DNA of 64,000 bases from CAYRJD01 sp965205925 (GCA_965205925.1 OZ242183.1:1731227-1795226), one strand, 5' to 3'. Counted from the first letter of the stretch, positions 43,473 through 52,888 are shown. Notes: generated from the letters alone by a model not told the origin. Numbers and translations are program-made.

Positions 43473-46400
43473 AGCCGCGCACCATCTCCGGTAGCTGCGC
43501 CACCTCAACAGCCCGGTCGTAGTTGGCAGCCGAAAGATTGCTCAGGCAGCTCTCTACAAGCGCGCGGTATTCGTCTATCAGTGCTCGCTCCAGCTTGCGG
43601 TGCTTCGTGCGACCGAACGGGTCGAGAGCGGTGCCACGCAGACGTTTCATGTTCGCTAACACGGCAAACGCAACTTCACCGGTGCGACCCAGTCCAATCT
43701 TTTTCTTGGCACCCATACGGCGCAAAACAGGAGGATGCAGCTTGTAAGTGACCTTGGTCTTGTTGCCGAACTGTTCTTTGATGCTGCGCTGAAACTCGGA
43801 CGCACGATGCAGGCGTGCTACCTCGTATTCGTCCTTGTACGCCATCAGCTTGTACAAGTACCGCGCCACCGCTTCGCTTAGTCGGGTGTCTCCGGCCGGA
43901 CCGCTAGCCAGCTCACGCTCACGCACGTTGGCGACAAACTCGGCATAGGTGCGGGCGTAATCAGAACTTTGATACGCCACTAGGTCGGGCACACGCACAC
44001 CAAGCAGACGCACAAGCTCACCGGAAGGCTGCATCACACGCTCGATCAGTTTTTGATCGCTTTTCGACGGGCCTTTCGACTGTGTCCGCTTCATCTCGCC
44101 TAAGCGGTGAATCTCCAAGCTTTCCAAAAACTCCGGGTCTAGGGCAATTTTGCGGCCGATACGGAACGCCTGCAAGTTGGTGTCAACCGAAACGCCGTTC
44201 AACTCAATGGCCTGCTCGATAGCTCCGGCGCTTATCGGTACAACTCCAGCTTGGTATGCCGCACCCAGCACGATCACGTTGGCTGGCATGTGTGAGCGGA
44301 ACAAATTGTCTGCCAATGTCGCAGCATCAAAGTAAACATTGCGCTGTGGAGAGGTGGCAGCATCTATGGAGCTTTGAAACTCAGTCCATTCGGGGAACTG
44401 CGAAGACACGTCTCGCACCATCACTCCGGTGGGAACCTTGCTAGAGGACACGACAGCCACGGTTCGATCGGGGCTGGCTTTCGAAAGGTTGGCAGGATTA
44501 GTACCGCTTAGCAGGTCGAACACTAGGTAAGCGTCTGCTTCACCCGCGCCGATCTTTGAGGCTTCGGATACGGCTGTTTGGGCCGCGCTACTTGCTTCAC
44601 CGGTATTACCCGTTTCACTGGTGTCGTCACTACCGGTCATGTGACGGATCTTCAGATTGGAAACCACAGGACCGCCTTTTTGCGCCAAACCAGTTTGATC
44701 TAGCCCAAGTGCTTGCTTGCCATCCAGCAAAGCCGCAGTAGCTAGCAGCTGGTTGATGGTCACCACACCAGTTCCTCCGATGCCCATCATCAAGATGTTG
44801 CCCTCGGCAATACGGTTTGGTTCAGGCAACTCTTCATTGGTGATGCTGGCAGCTATGTCAGCGGCGGCGTTGCCGCTTGCGCCGGCGACTTTTATCTTGC
44901 CGGCTGGGATCACCTCAATGAATGCCGGACAGTCGCCATCTAGGCAGGTGAAATCCTTATTGCAAGACGACTGGTGAATTTGCGTCTTACGACCAAACTC
45001 AGTGTCAACTGGCTGCACGCTAAGGCAGCTTGACTTTTCACCGCAATCACCGCAGCCTTCGCATACGGCCTCGTTTATGAACACCCGCATTGGCGGTTCT
45101 GCCACCTTGCCACGTTTGCGGTCGCGGCGTAGCTCAGCCGCGCACGGCTGGTCGTAAATCAGCACCGAGCAGCCCTCGACGTCGCGCAGCAGTCGCTGAG
45201 CTTCATCCATGCGGTCGCGATGCCAGATGTCGGTGTCTGGTGCGAACTTTGCGTCGCTTGGGTACTTATCAAGGTCGTGCGTTACCACCATCACTTTGGA
45301 CACGCCTTCTGCGTGTAGTGCGCGGGTCAACTCAGGTACTGCCATCGCGCCGTCAATGTCTTGGCCACCCGTCATCGCAACCGCTGCGTTGTAAAGAATC
45401 TTGAATGTGATGTTGGTGCCTGCGGCCACGGCTTGGCGCACAGCTAACGAGCCTGAGTGGTGGAACGTGCCGTCACCCATATTTTGGAATCGGTGGCTCA
45501 TCGTGACAAACGGTTCCGCGCCAACCCATTGCACGCCCTCGGCACCCATGTGAGTGGTACCACGCACATTGCGGGTGGGAGTCATAGCGGCCATTCCGTG
45601 GCAGCCGATCCCGCCGCCAGCTTCGGAACCTTCGGGTACCCAAGTGGACCGGTTGTGTGGGCAACCGGAGCAAAACGACGGCGCGCGATTGAGTGACTTG
45701 TTAGAGATCGTCGGGTTAAGTGCGGCTCCATCTGAGGTAGCGCTGCTTGAGCTGGCTGCGTTGGTTGCGTTGGAGCTTTCTGTATCGAAACCCACTGGCG
45801 AGCGCACCGCATCGGATCCGAGGTGATCCGTCAAGAAAGGCCGCAGTTTTATCGCAACCAAGTCTGCGTCCATTTCGCCATGCCCGGGGAACCAGAATCC
45901 ACCCTTGGCGTCACGCTTGCCGAGTATCTCAGGAGCGTTTGGTGTGCCATAGAGAATTTCGCGTACGGCAGTCTCAATGACTGATCGCTTCTCTTCTATA
46001 ACAACGAGAGCCTCAAGACCTTTGGCAAAAGTCTTCAAACCGTTCGGCTCAAGCGGCCACACCACTGCTGGTTTGAAAATGCGAATGCCGCGGCGCTCTA
46101 GCTCGTCCGAGTTCAAACCCAGATGATCCAGCGCTTCACGCACGTCGTAGTAGGTCTTGCCAGCCGCGATGATGCCAATCTTGGCGTCGGCTGTTGGCAC
46201 GGTTTGACGATTTAGCTGATTGTGCTCAACGAAACGATTGACCGCTTCTAGTCGACCTTCGTGAATCTCCAACTCCATCCGTACCGCACTTGGCCCGAAC
46301 AAGCTGTCTTCTTGGGTGTGGTGCCACAGTTGACCGTTCCAAGTGAAATCGGGTCGTTGTGGTTGAATCCGTCCAGCACCCACCTCAACAGTGGCATAAG

Positions 46401-47022
46401 CGTCTGCAACGTTGGTAACAATCTTGAGCGCCGACCAAAAACCTGAATAGCGCGACAGTTCATAGCCCCATCGCCCGTAGTCGATTATCTCTTGCACGCT
46501 GCCCGGATACAAGATCGGGCTCTGAATGTGGATGAGCATCGGTTCCGATTGCGACGCCAGCGTTGACGACTTAGAAGCTGGGTCATCACCTGCCACCAAC
46601 AGCACTCCGCCCTTGGGATCAACGCCGCAGACATTCGCATGGCGCAAAGCGTCGCCAGAGCGGTCAACACCTGGAGCCTTGCCGTACCACATGCCGAGCA
46701 CGCCGTCGTAGGTGCCATCGAAGTTGCGATTTGCCAGCTGACTTCCCCACACAGCTGTAGCGCCTAAGTCTTCATTGAGTGCGGGCAGAAATTCGATGTT
46801 GTTAGCAGCTAGCTCTTCGGCATTGCCTTGCATCAGCGTGTCAATGCCGCCCAGTGGAGAGCCGCGGTAGCCAGAAACCATGGCAGCGTTGTTCAGTCCG
46901 TCACGCTTGTCTGCTCGCAACTGATCCAACAAGACACGCAAAAGCGCCTGCACGCCTGACATCGCCACGCCGCCCTCTGGACGCGTGAAACGGTCTTCAA
47001 GCTGAAATTCGACAAGTGCCAT
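43405..47022 (-). CDS. Fused indolepyruvate/2-oxoacid ferredoxin oxidoreductase
   Basis: The 1205-residue protein joins alpha and gamma parts of a 2-oxoacid:ferredoxin oxidoreductase. It has a TPP domain with FCSGCPHNRSTW and GGGIGCHGMAAMTP, a [4Fe-4S] segment (NEAVCEGCGDCGEKSSC; further Cys in SSCNKDFTCLDGDC), then the gamma domain (MMGIGGTGVVTINQLLA; GLDQTGLAQKGGPVV), and a helical C-terminal domain. It oxidatively decarboxylates aryl or branched 2-oxoacids to acyl-CoA. AGGGGGA lies 7 nt before the ATG. Confidence 0.94.
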   Translation of the reverse strand: MALVEFQLEDRFTRPEGGVAMSGVQALLRVLLDQLRADKRDGLNNAAMVSGYRGSPLGGIDTLMQGNAEELAANNIEFLPALNEDLGATAVWGSQLANRNFDGTYDGVLGMWYGKAPGVDRSGDALRHANVCGVDPKGGVLLVAGDDPASKSSTLASQSEPMLIHIQSPILYPGSVQEIIDYGRWGYELSRYSGFWSALKIVTNVADAYATVEVGAGRIQPQRPDFTWNGQLWHHTQEDSLFGPSAVRMELEIHEGRLEAVNRFVEHNQLNRQTVPTADAKIGIIAAGKTYYDVREALDHLGLNSDELERRGIRIFKPAVVWPLEPNGLKTFAKGLEALVVIEEKRSVIETAVREILYGTPNAPEILGKRDAKGGFWFPGHGEMDADLVAIKLRPFLTDHLGSDAVRSPVGFDTESSNATNAASSSSATSDGAALNPTISNKSLNRAPSFCSGCPHNRSTWVPEGSEAGGGIGCHGMAAMTPTRNVRGTTHMGAEGVQWVGAEPFVTMSHRFQNMGDGTFHHSGSLAVRQAVAAGTNITFKILYNAAVAMTGGQDIDGAMAVPELTRALHAEGVSKVMVVTHDLDKYPSDAKFAPDTDIWHRDRMDEAQRLLRDVEGCSVLIYDQPCAAELRRDRKRGKVAEPPMRVFINEAVCEGCGDCGEKSSCLSVQPVDTEFGRKTQIHQSSCNKDFTCLDGDCPAFIEVIPAGKIKVAGASGNAAADIAASITNEELPEPNRIAEGNILMMGIGGTGVVTINQLLATAALLDGKQALGLDQTGLAQKGGPVVSNLKIRHMTGSDDTSETGNTGEASSAAQTAVSEASKIGAGEADAYLVFDLLSGTNPANLSKASPDRTVAVVSSSKVPTGVMVRDVSSQFPEWTEFQSSIDAATSPQRNVYFDAATLADNLFRSHMPANVIVLGAAYQAGVVPISAGAIEQAIELNGVSVDTNLQAFRIGRKIALDPEFLESLEIHRLGEMKRTQSKGPSKSDQKLIERVMQPSGELVRLLGVRVPDLVAYQSSDYARTYAEFVANVRERELASGPAGDTRLSEAVARYLYKLMAYKDEYEVARLHRASEFQRSIKEQFGNKTKVTYKLHPPVLRRMGAKKKIGLGRTGEVAFAVLANMKRLRGTALDPFGRTKHRKLERALIDEYRALVESCLSNLSAANYDRAVEVAQLPEMVRGYEAIKEDNIQRFRERAAELVGS

Positions 47023-47119
47023 CTGTACATCCCCCTGGGCGAATCCCCCAACTAGGGATTTAGGTTAGTGCCGTGATTTGGGCAATACCCGCTAAAGCAG
47101 TCGGAGGCTGTTGAGGGAC

Positions 47120-48265
47120 TTAGCGGTCTCCGGGTGCCATGTAGAACCAGATCTGGCGCTTCACATCTGCATTTTCCATGGCTTTGCGTGCTGCCAAGAT
47201 CACCTTGCCAGCTTCGGTCTGCTCAAAGAACCAGCGGGTTCCTGCCCAGGCAGAAGGAGCGGTGTCTGCTAGCTCTAGCACAGCGGTTTCGTAGTAGCCG
47301 CGAATGTCTTGCGCAACACGGGCAGGGATGCCACCAATATTGGCCTCTTTCCATGGTGTGCCTTCGGCAATGTTCAAAAAAGCTTGCACAGCGGCTGGGA
47401 TGTCGTCCGCAGCCACGACTCGTCCTGCTCCCATGTGGTTTCCGCGCTTGGCTACCGACCGATCGTATGCCTGACGCAGACCGCGGGCTTCGTCTACTGC
47501 GGCAGGCAGGCTTGGGTCGTGACGCGGTGGCAGCGTGCAAGCCACCATCTCAGATGTGTCGTCCAGAATCTCTTCGGCGAAGTGTTCAACCACAGGCTTG
47601 TCAGAGCGCAACAATCCAAAAGCGTGAGCTAGCACTTGATGCTGAAACTGTGCGTCGTTGGGTTTGCCAAGTGGTCGCCCAAGCGGGAAATTGCACCACA
47701 GTCCACGCGCAGGCGCAACACCTTCAATGTGGTTTTGGATTGAGCCGAGCGCAACGGTGGCAATGCCGGCTGCTTCAAAAACGTGGGCGAGCGTACTCAC
47801 GGTACGCGTGCAGAGCGGTCAGACCGGGGTTAGCAGTACTACGTCCACGTCGTGCTCTCGTAGAAAAGCAGCACCGGCTGGTCCACTGTCCATGCGCACT
47901 CCTGACAACTCAAACTGGTTGCCTGCATATGAAAGATGTACGTCAGATACCGATCCGATCGTGCCAGCGGCGGCTAGCTCATCTAGCCGGTCAATCGGGA
48001 AAACGGTGTTTATGTCGAGACCGAAACCAACGGCGTCAAAGTTTGGGCTCCAGTGGCCGGTTATGTAGTCGTGGCGATCAGCGGACAACACGCGATATCC
48101 GACATCAACTGGCGCGAAGTCGTCTTGTTCAGGGTGATGCAGTGAAGCGGAGGTAACGATGGCTACTTTGGCTTCGCTAAGTGGAGGTGGAGTGGTGAAG
48201 GCTGCGGTTTCGAACTCGGGGAGATCTAACTCGGCGGTGAGCGTCTTTATATCTGTGTCGGCCAT
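47120..48265 (-). CDS. Selenoprotein of the glycine/sarcosine/betaine reductase B family (UGA = Sec at codon 149)
   Basis: Two same-frame open segments, 48265-47822 and 47818-47120, are separated only by a UGA at 47819-47821. Read as selenocysteine, the joined protein of 381 residues contains LLTPV-U-PLCTRTVSTLAHVFE. This puts Sec in a UxxC redox motif at the place where GrdB-like proteins carry Sec or Cys. Both flanks match the family (GHWSPNFDAVGFGLDINTVF; CNFPLGRPLGKPNDAQFQHQ). A SECIS-like hairpin begins 11 nt after the UGA. GrdB acts in clostridial glycine reductase. The function of this family in other bacteria is unclear. Conventional gene calling would split it into two genes. Confidence 0.9.
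47791..47807 (-). promoter_or_regulatory. Bacterial SECIS-like hairpin for Sec insertion
   Basis: Starting 11 nt after the UGA, the mRNA reads GCGUAC-CGUGA-GUACGC, a perfect 6-bp stem with a 5-nt loop containing G and U. The size of 17 nt and the 11-nt spacing equal those of the minimal E. coli fdhF SECIS. Two more G-C pairs can extend the stem below a 2-nt internal loop. Bacterial SECIS elements lie inside the coding sequence exactly there. Confidence 0.8.
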
Positions 48266-48287
48266 TGCGACAGACTATTAGAGCGGG

Positions 48288-49058
48288 TTACTCGTTTGCA
48301 GCTAACGAGCGCTGGCGCAAACGGCGCATGCCATGCAGCCAGCGATCGGGGTCGCTGGCCTTGCGTTCGACGTATGTCTGCACTTCGGGGTGCGACAAAA
48401 TCAAGAAGCGTTCCTCACGCATTGCTTCGGTGATTTGCTCGGCCACAAACTCAGGTTCCACGATTCCATCCGTTGCGCCGTCTCCTAGCTGCTGTGGAGC
48501 CATGGCAGTGTTGACCCCCTGCGGGCACAGCACCGACACCAAGATGCCGTCGTCGCCGTAAGTGATTGCCTCTATCTCGGCCAGCTTGATGCAGGCCGCC
48601 TTCGTTACCGAATATGGCGCAGATCCCACTGCGGCCAGTAGCCCAGCGGCGCTGGCGGTGTGAACCAAGTAGCCCTCACCGCGTGCGAGCATCGCCGGCA
48701 GCACCGCTCTTGCGGCATAGACGTGCGACATCACATGCAGTTCCCACTGTTTTTGCCAGGCTTCATTCGACGCCTCTATCACTCCCTGCTCGCCCGCTCC
48801 GGCATTTGAAAAGAACACGTCGATAGGGCCGTGCTCGTCTTCTGTGCTGTGCACCAGATCTGTTATGGCGGCTTCGTCGGTTACGTCAAGACCAACCCCT
48901 ATACATCCCAGCTCAGCTGCGGTTGACATTGCCGCTTTTTTGTTGTGATCTGCAACCACAACTGTGCGCGCGCCTTGCTGTAGCCAATGACGGGCGGTAG
49001 CAGAGCCGATGCCTCCCGCGCCGCCGGTGATGATTGCTACTCGATCACGAATTTCCAT
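48288..49058 (-). CDS. Short-chain dehydrogenase/reductase
   Basis: The 256-residue classical SDR has the NAD(P) loop ITGGAGGIGSATARHW, VFFSNAGAG, and the catalytic Ser-Tyr-Lys in VHTASAAGLLAAVGSAPYSV and TKAACI. An acidic residue after the second strand (VVVADHNKK) suggests NAD preference. The substrate is unknown. It lies 22 nt upstream of the selenoprotein start, so the two may be cotranscribed. Confidence 0.92.
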   Translation of the reverse strand: MEIRDRVAIITGGAGGIGSATARHWLQQGARTVVVADHNKKAAMSTAAELGCIGVGLDVTDEAAITDLVHSTEDEHGPIDVFFSNAGAGEQGVIEASNEAWQKQWELHVMSHVYAARAVLPAMLARGEGYLVHTASAAGLLAAVGSAPYSVTKAACIKLAEIEAITYGDDGILVSVLCPQGVNTAMAPQQLGDGATDGIVEPEFVAEQITEAMREERFLILSHPEVQTYVERKASDPDRWLHGMRRLRQRSLAANE

Positions 49059-49070
49059 GTGGTTCTTTGC

Positions 49071-49115
49071 TTTCTGCTACTGCGCTTTCTGCTACTGCGC
49101 TTTCTGCTGCTGCTT
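49071..49115. repeat. 15-bp tandem repeat in the SDR leader
   Basis: The unit tttctgctactgcgc is present at 49071-49085 and 49086-49100, with a degenerate third copy to 49115. The array starts 13 bp upstream of the SDR ATG, much as in the yajC leader. The rest of the 148-bp gap shows no clear promoter. Confidence 0.85.
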
Positions 49116-49206
49116 TTATGGCTTTTTATGCACGGAGTTTTTTGTGCTTAACGATCTGTGAGCTAGTGAGTCTGGCAAACAATTTGCTCTTGTGCTTTAC
49201 GTACGC

Positions 49207-49938
49207 TCATGCGCCTTTGTTTGCAACTGCGGCAGCTTCAGCGGCCCGGTTGAGGTTGAGGGTGGCTAATAAGTCTTCGTGTAGCTCAAACCAGATCGTG
49301 TGATAGCTGGAAATAGTCGGTTTGGTGAAGTAGTCAAGCTCGCCTGCGGCTAGCTGTTTGAGGGCGGTATCAAATCGTCGGTGATAGTTGCGGTACCGAT
49401 CGAGGGCTTCGCTGAGCGAGGTGAGCACGTCTGAAAGCTGATCGTTGAGTGCGATCAAGCGCTTGAGCACGGCTGCTTCGTAGCTCGGGTCGGTGTGGTC
49501 GTTTAACCGGCGACCAATCGGCGACGCTTGTTGAGATTCAAGTTGTTGAGAATCACGCGGCTGTTGGTAGTCGGCTGGAACAATCTGCCAATCGGTGCAT
49601 AGCTGCAGCATGGTTGGGTTAAGTCGGCGAAACTCTCGGTAAGCGGCTGCTACTACTTCACGCGTTTGGGTCTCATCCAACTCCGCTGCTAGCGCTTGTT
49701 CTCCTTCGTCGCGTCCATTTGGTGTAAGTATGTATTTTTTAACGCCGTCAACTGCGCGATATACGCATCGCTCGTCGTTGACCAGCTGCGCTAACAGCTG
49801 TTCGGTTTGGATTATGGATAGGCCGTGGATTTCGGCGACGGTTGCTACTTCGCCGAGGCCCTTTAGTCGCAGCGCCAGCCAGACCAGTAGATAAGGCTCA
49901 GTGGCGTGAGCGGACTGCGGCTGGTCTTTTTGGGCCAA
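49207..49938 (-). CDS. Probable winged-helix transcriptional regulator
   Basis: The 243-residue protein starts with a likely winged-helix domain (LLVWLALRLKGLGEVATVAE, then HGLSIIQTEQLLAQLVNDER and a wing VYRAVDGVKKYILTPNG). A helical domain of about 150 residues follows. This resembles MarR/PadR-style regulators, but the family is not certain. The start appears to be TTG, 3 nt after the in-frame stop of the ferritin-like gene, so the two lie in one reading frame separated by TAG-CGC. It may control this metabolic block. Confidence 0.65.
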   Translation of the reverse strand: MAQKDQPQSAHATEPYLLVWLALRLKGLGEVATVAEIHGLSIIQTEQLLAQLVNDERCVYRAVDGVKKYILTPNGRDEGEQALAAELDETQTREVVAAAYREFRRLNPTMLQLCTDWQIVPADYQQPRDSQQLESQQASPIGRRLNDHTDPSYEAAVLKRLIALNDQLSDVLTSLSEALDRYRNYHRRFDTALKQLAAGELDYFTKPTISSYHTIWFELHEDLLATLNLNRAAEAAAVANKGA

Positions 49939-49941
49939 GCG

Positions 49942-51117
49942 CTAGTGCTCGGATGGACGGGCTCCGAACATGTTCTCTGCGTCCAACTCCTTAGTCAATG
50001 CAAAAGCATCGACCTCTTCAGCTGTGTCCACCCAATCTTCGTATTGGATTACACCGATTTCACCGAACTTCTTACGCAGCCAGCCACTGCCAGCATCTAG
50101 CAAGCCCAGTTTCTTCAGGTTTGGCACGATCTTGGTAAACAGCAGATGCTGAAACTCACGCCGGTTGGGGTCTTGAAACACGAGCGGCACTATCTCAGAA
50201 ACATTGGCTCCCATCCGCTCCCATACCTCTTGTTGTAAAAAGCGATCACGCATACGCAGTGCTGCCTCAAAGGCGAACTCTTGACGCTCCACAAGTTCTG
50301 CTTCACTCATGTCGGCATACGCCTCTTTAAGCGACAGCACGCCGAATGCCACATGACGAGCCTCATCCGCCATCACATAACGCAGCAACTGCTTCAACAG
50401 TGGGTCTTTCGTGTTTTGATACGAAAAGCCGAACGCCGCAAGCGCCAGACCCTCCACCATGATCTGCATACCCAGATAGGTCATATCCCAGCGAGAATCC
50501 TGCACGATGTCGTCAAGCAGCATCCGCAGATGAACGTTGATTGGGTAGGTACCGCTTAGTTTTGTGTCCAGATATTTGGAGAACACCTCGACATGACGAG
50601 CCTCGTCTACCACCTGCGTAGCGGCGTAGTACTTGGCGTCGATCCACGGCACAGTCTCAACGATTTTGGCAGTGCACACCAGCGCACCCTGCTCGCCATG
50701 CATGAACTGGCTAAGACCCCAGTTCTGCGATTCCATCGAGTATTGAACCCACTCTTTTTTCCCCCATTTGGCGATGCTGGTACCGCTGAAATCGATCAGA
50801 TTGTCTAACCCGCCGCCGTGCTCCAGATACTCTTCTTCGGCAGCTTTTTCCTGATCGACGGGCGTGTCCCAGGGCAGGTCGGTTTCGCCGTTCCACTGGC
50901 CAGACTTGGCCTTTTCATAGAGCTTGGCCAGTTGCGGACGGGCACCCTTCTCGTAGTCCCACGTATAAATGGCATCGGCGTTGTCTTCGACGCTATGAAT
51001 CACCGAGCTCATGTCGCTGTTGCTCATCGACAAGATCTCGTTGAAATCGTTGGCGTCTTCACGATCGATTAGATCGGAAAGATCGGTTTCAGAACGATCT
51101 GTATCTGTAACGCTCAT
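49942..51117 (-). CDS. Ferritin-like diiron protein
   Basis: This 391-residue four-helix-bundle protein has a complete diiron ligand set: a Glu with the HGEQGALV helix, DEARHVEVFSKY, EGLALAAF, and a second DEARHVAFG. The doubled DEARH pattern recalls AurF-like or R2-like oxidases. It may be an oxygenase rather than an iron store. GAGAGGA lies 6 nt before the ATG. It sits between an acyl-CoA ligase and a regulator, suggesting a role in modifying an acyl or aryl substrate, which is inference. Confidence 0.85.
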   Translation of the reverse strand: MSVTDTDRSETDLSDLIDREDANDFNEILSMSNSDMSSVIHSVEDNADAIYTWDYEKGARPQLAKLYEKAKSGQWNGETDLPWDTPVDQEKAAEEEYLEHGGGLDNLIDFSGTSIAKWGKKEWVQYSMESQNWGLSQFMHGEQGALVCTAKIVETVPWIDAKYYAATQVVDEARHVEVFSKYLDTKLSGTYPINVHLRMLLDDIVQDSRWDMTYLGMQIMVEGLALAAFGFSYQNTKDPLLKQLLRYVMADEARHVAFGVLSLKEAYADMSEAELVERQEFAFEAALRMRDRFLQQEVWERMGANVSEIVPLVFQDPNRREFQHLLFTKIVPNLKKLGLLDAGSGWLRKKFGEIGVIQYEDWVDTAEEVDAFALTKELDAENMFGARPSEH

Positions 51118-51214
51118 ACTGTCCTCTCCGCAGATTTACTTGCAAACACTGAAACAACAGCGTAGCCCAGCGTTGAGTGTGTAACCAAGAGGCCGCCGGG
51201 GAAGTCAATGTGAG

Positions 51215-52888
51215 TTAATCGACCGTTACGTCGGCAAACTGATCACGCAGCGATTTCTTGGAGAATTTTCCAGTTGAGGTCTTCGGGATTTCGTCAACTA
51301 TCTGCGTAGCACTAGGCAGCCACCAACGCGCCATACGCGGCGTCAGATACTCAACCAGCTCTTCATGGGTCAACGTTTCTCCCTCATTTAGTACTACGCA
51401 CGCCATCGGCCGTTCCATCCACTTCTGCGAAGCCACGGCGATAACAGCCGCCTCAGTCACCTTGGGGTGGCTCATGATCTCGTTCTCCACTTCTACCGAG
51501 CTCACCCACTCGCCGCCGGACTTGATGAGATCTTTGGTTCTGTCAACTAGACGCAGATAACCCTTCGGGTCGCATGTTGCTACATCACCGGTGCGCAACC
51601 AGCCATCAGAGGTAAACGAATCTGTCTCATCGGGACGGTCGTAGTACGACCCGGTGATGTACGGGCCGCGCACCTGCAACTCTCCGCTGGTCTCACCATC
51701 CCACGGCACCTCCCTGGTGGAGTTATCGCTGGAGTCAGGCTCACAAACTCGAAACTCCACGGTCGCCAGCGCAGTACCAATGCCAGAGCGAATGTCGGCC
51801 TTAGTGTCTTCGTCGAGGTGAGCTTCGCCCGAGCGAATGTTTGCCACCGACACCAATGGGCTGGTTTCGGTCATGCCCCACGCCTGAAGCAAGGGCAGAC
51901 CAACTTGTGTTCGATAGCCCTCAGATAACGATTTCGGCACTGCCGAGCCGCCGCATGGAATTGCACGCAAGCTTGAAACATCTCGACCAGCCAGTTCTGG
52001 CAACATCGCCATCCAAATAGTTGGTACACCAGCAGCCACGGTTACTCGTTCGGTTTCTATCAACTCGGCTAAGGGTTTGGCAGCCAGGTTGGATCCGGGG
52101 TTTACCAGTTTCGCCCCGACGGCCACCGCCGCGTGAGAGAGTCCCCAAGAGTTTGCGTGAAACATCGGAACCACCGGCAAGATGACGTCTGATTCACGAA
52201 TGCCAATGCCATCGGCAGTCATAGCTGCCAACGTGTGTAGGTAGGTCGAGCGATGGCTGTAAACAACGCCTTTGGGATTTCCTGTGGTGCCGCTGGTGTA
52301 ACACATTGATGCAGCTTGGTGTTCATCGGCAACCTCTAGTGGAGCTGGGTTGGCGGCTGCAAGAGCGTCCTCATAGTCGAGTATGCGCGGATCGTCAGGA
52401 AGCTCTGCGGCATTGCTGGCAGCGGTACTGTTGGCTGAAGCACCGTCGTTGGTGGTGTCGTCCATAACGACGAAATGGCGTACATTCGGTAGTTGGCCGC
52501 TTTCGGCCAACGGCCAGAGAACCGCAAGCAACGATCGATCAATAAAAATCACCTCATCGGCGGCATGGTTGACGATGTAAACGATCTGTTCGGAAAACAG
52601 GCGAATGTTGAGCGTGTGTAGCACTCGACCTGCGCATGGCACGGCGAAATACAGTTCCAGGTGACGATCGGTGTTCCAGGCAAAGGTGCCCACTCGTCCA
52701 TTGGTAGATACACCCAGATCGTCAAGCATTCCACCGAGGCGGCGCGTTCTTTGCGCCCAGACCTCGTAGGTGGTGCGTCTTAGGCCGTCGGTAGTAGCGG
52801 TAACGATTTCTTTGTCTGTGAAAAGCCGTTCAGCCCGCCGAAAAAAGGCATCCAGTGCTAGTGGAGCATCCATCATTGTTGAATCCAT
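51215..52888 (-). CDS. Acyl-CoA ligase (long/medium-chain fatty-acid type AMP-binding enzyme)
   Basis: The 557-residue enzyme activates a carboxylic acid through an acyl-AMP. Motifs are the P-loop CYTSGTTGNPKGVVYSHRS, QAWGMTETSPLV, GWLRTGDVATCDPKGYLRLV, RTKDLIKSGGEWVSS and the catalytic Lys in IPKTSTGKFSKKSL. The family usually takes medium- or long-chain fatty acids. The acyl specificity cannot be read. A reasonable promoter lies at 52921-52949. Confidence 0.92.
   Translation of the reverse strand: MDSTMMDAPLALDAFFRRAERLFTDKEIVTATTDGLRRTTYEVWAQRTRRLGGMLDDLGVSTNGRVGTFAWNTDRHLELYFAVPCAGRVLHTLNIRLFSEQIVYIVNHAADEVIFIDRSLLAVLWPLAESGQLPNVRHFVVMDDTTNDGASANSTAASNAAELPDDPRILDYEDALAAANPAPLEVADEHQAASMCYTSGTTGNPKGVVYSHRSTYLHTLAAMTADGIGIRESDVILPVVPMFHANSWGLSHAAVAVGAKLVNPGSNLAAKPLAELIETERVTVAAGVPTIWMAMLPELAGRDVSSLRAIPCGGSAVPKSLSEGYRTQVGLPLLQAWGMTETSPLVSVANIRSGEAHLDEDTKADIRSGIGTALATVEFRVCEPDSSDNSTREVPWDGETSGELQVRGPYITGSYYDRPDETDSFTSDGWLRTGDVATCDPKGYLRLVDRTKDLIKSGGEWVSSVEVENEIMSHPKVTEAAVIAVASQKWMERPMACVVLNEGETLTHEELVEYLTPRMARWWLPSATQIVDEIPKTSTGKFSKKSLRDQFADVTVD

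Noticed and set aside
47045..47070. Weak inverted repeat (aatccc/gggatt) between the selenoprotein and oxidoreductase genes as a terminator
   Set aside because: The stem is only 6 bp and no U-tract follows on the minus strand.
47120..47800. Separate gene starting at the GTG at 47800
   Set aside because: That GTG lies in the loop of the SECIS-like hairpin, and the family alignment continues upstream through the UGA.
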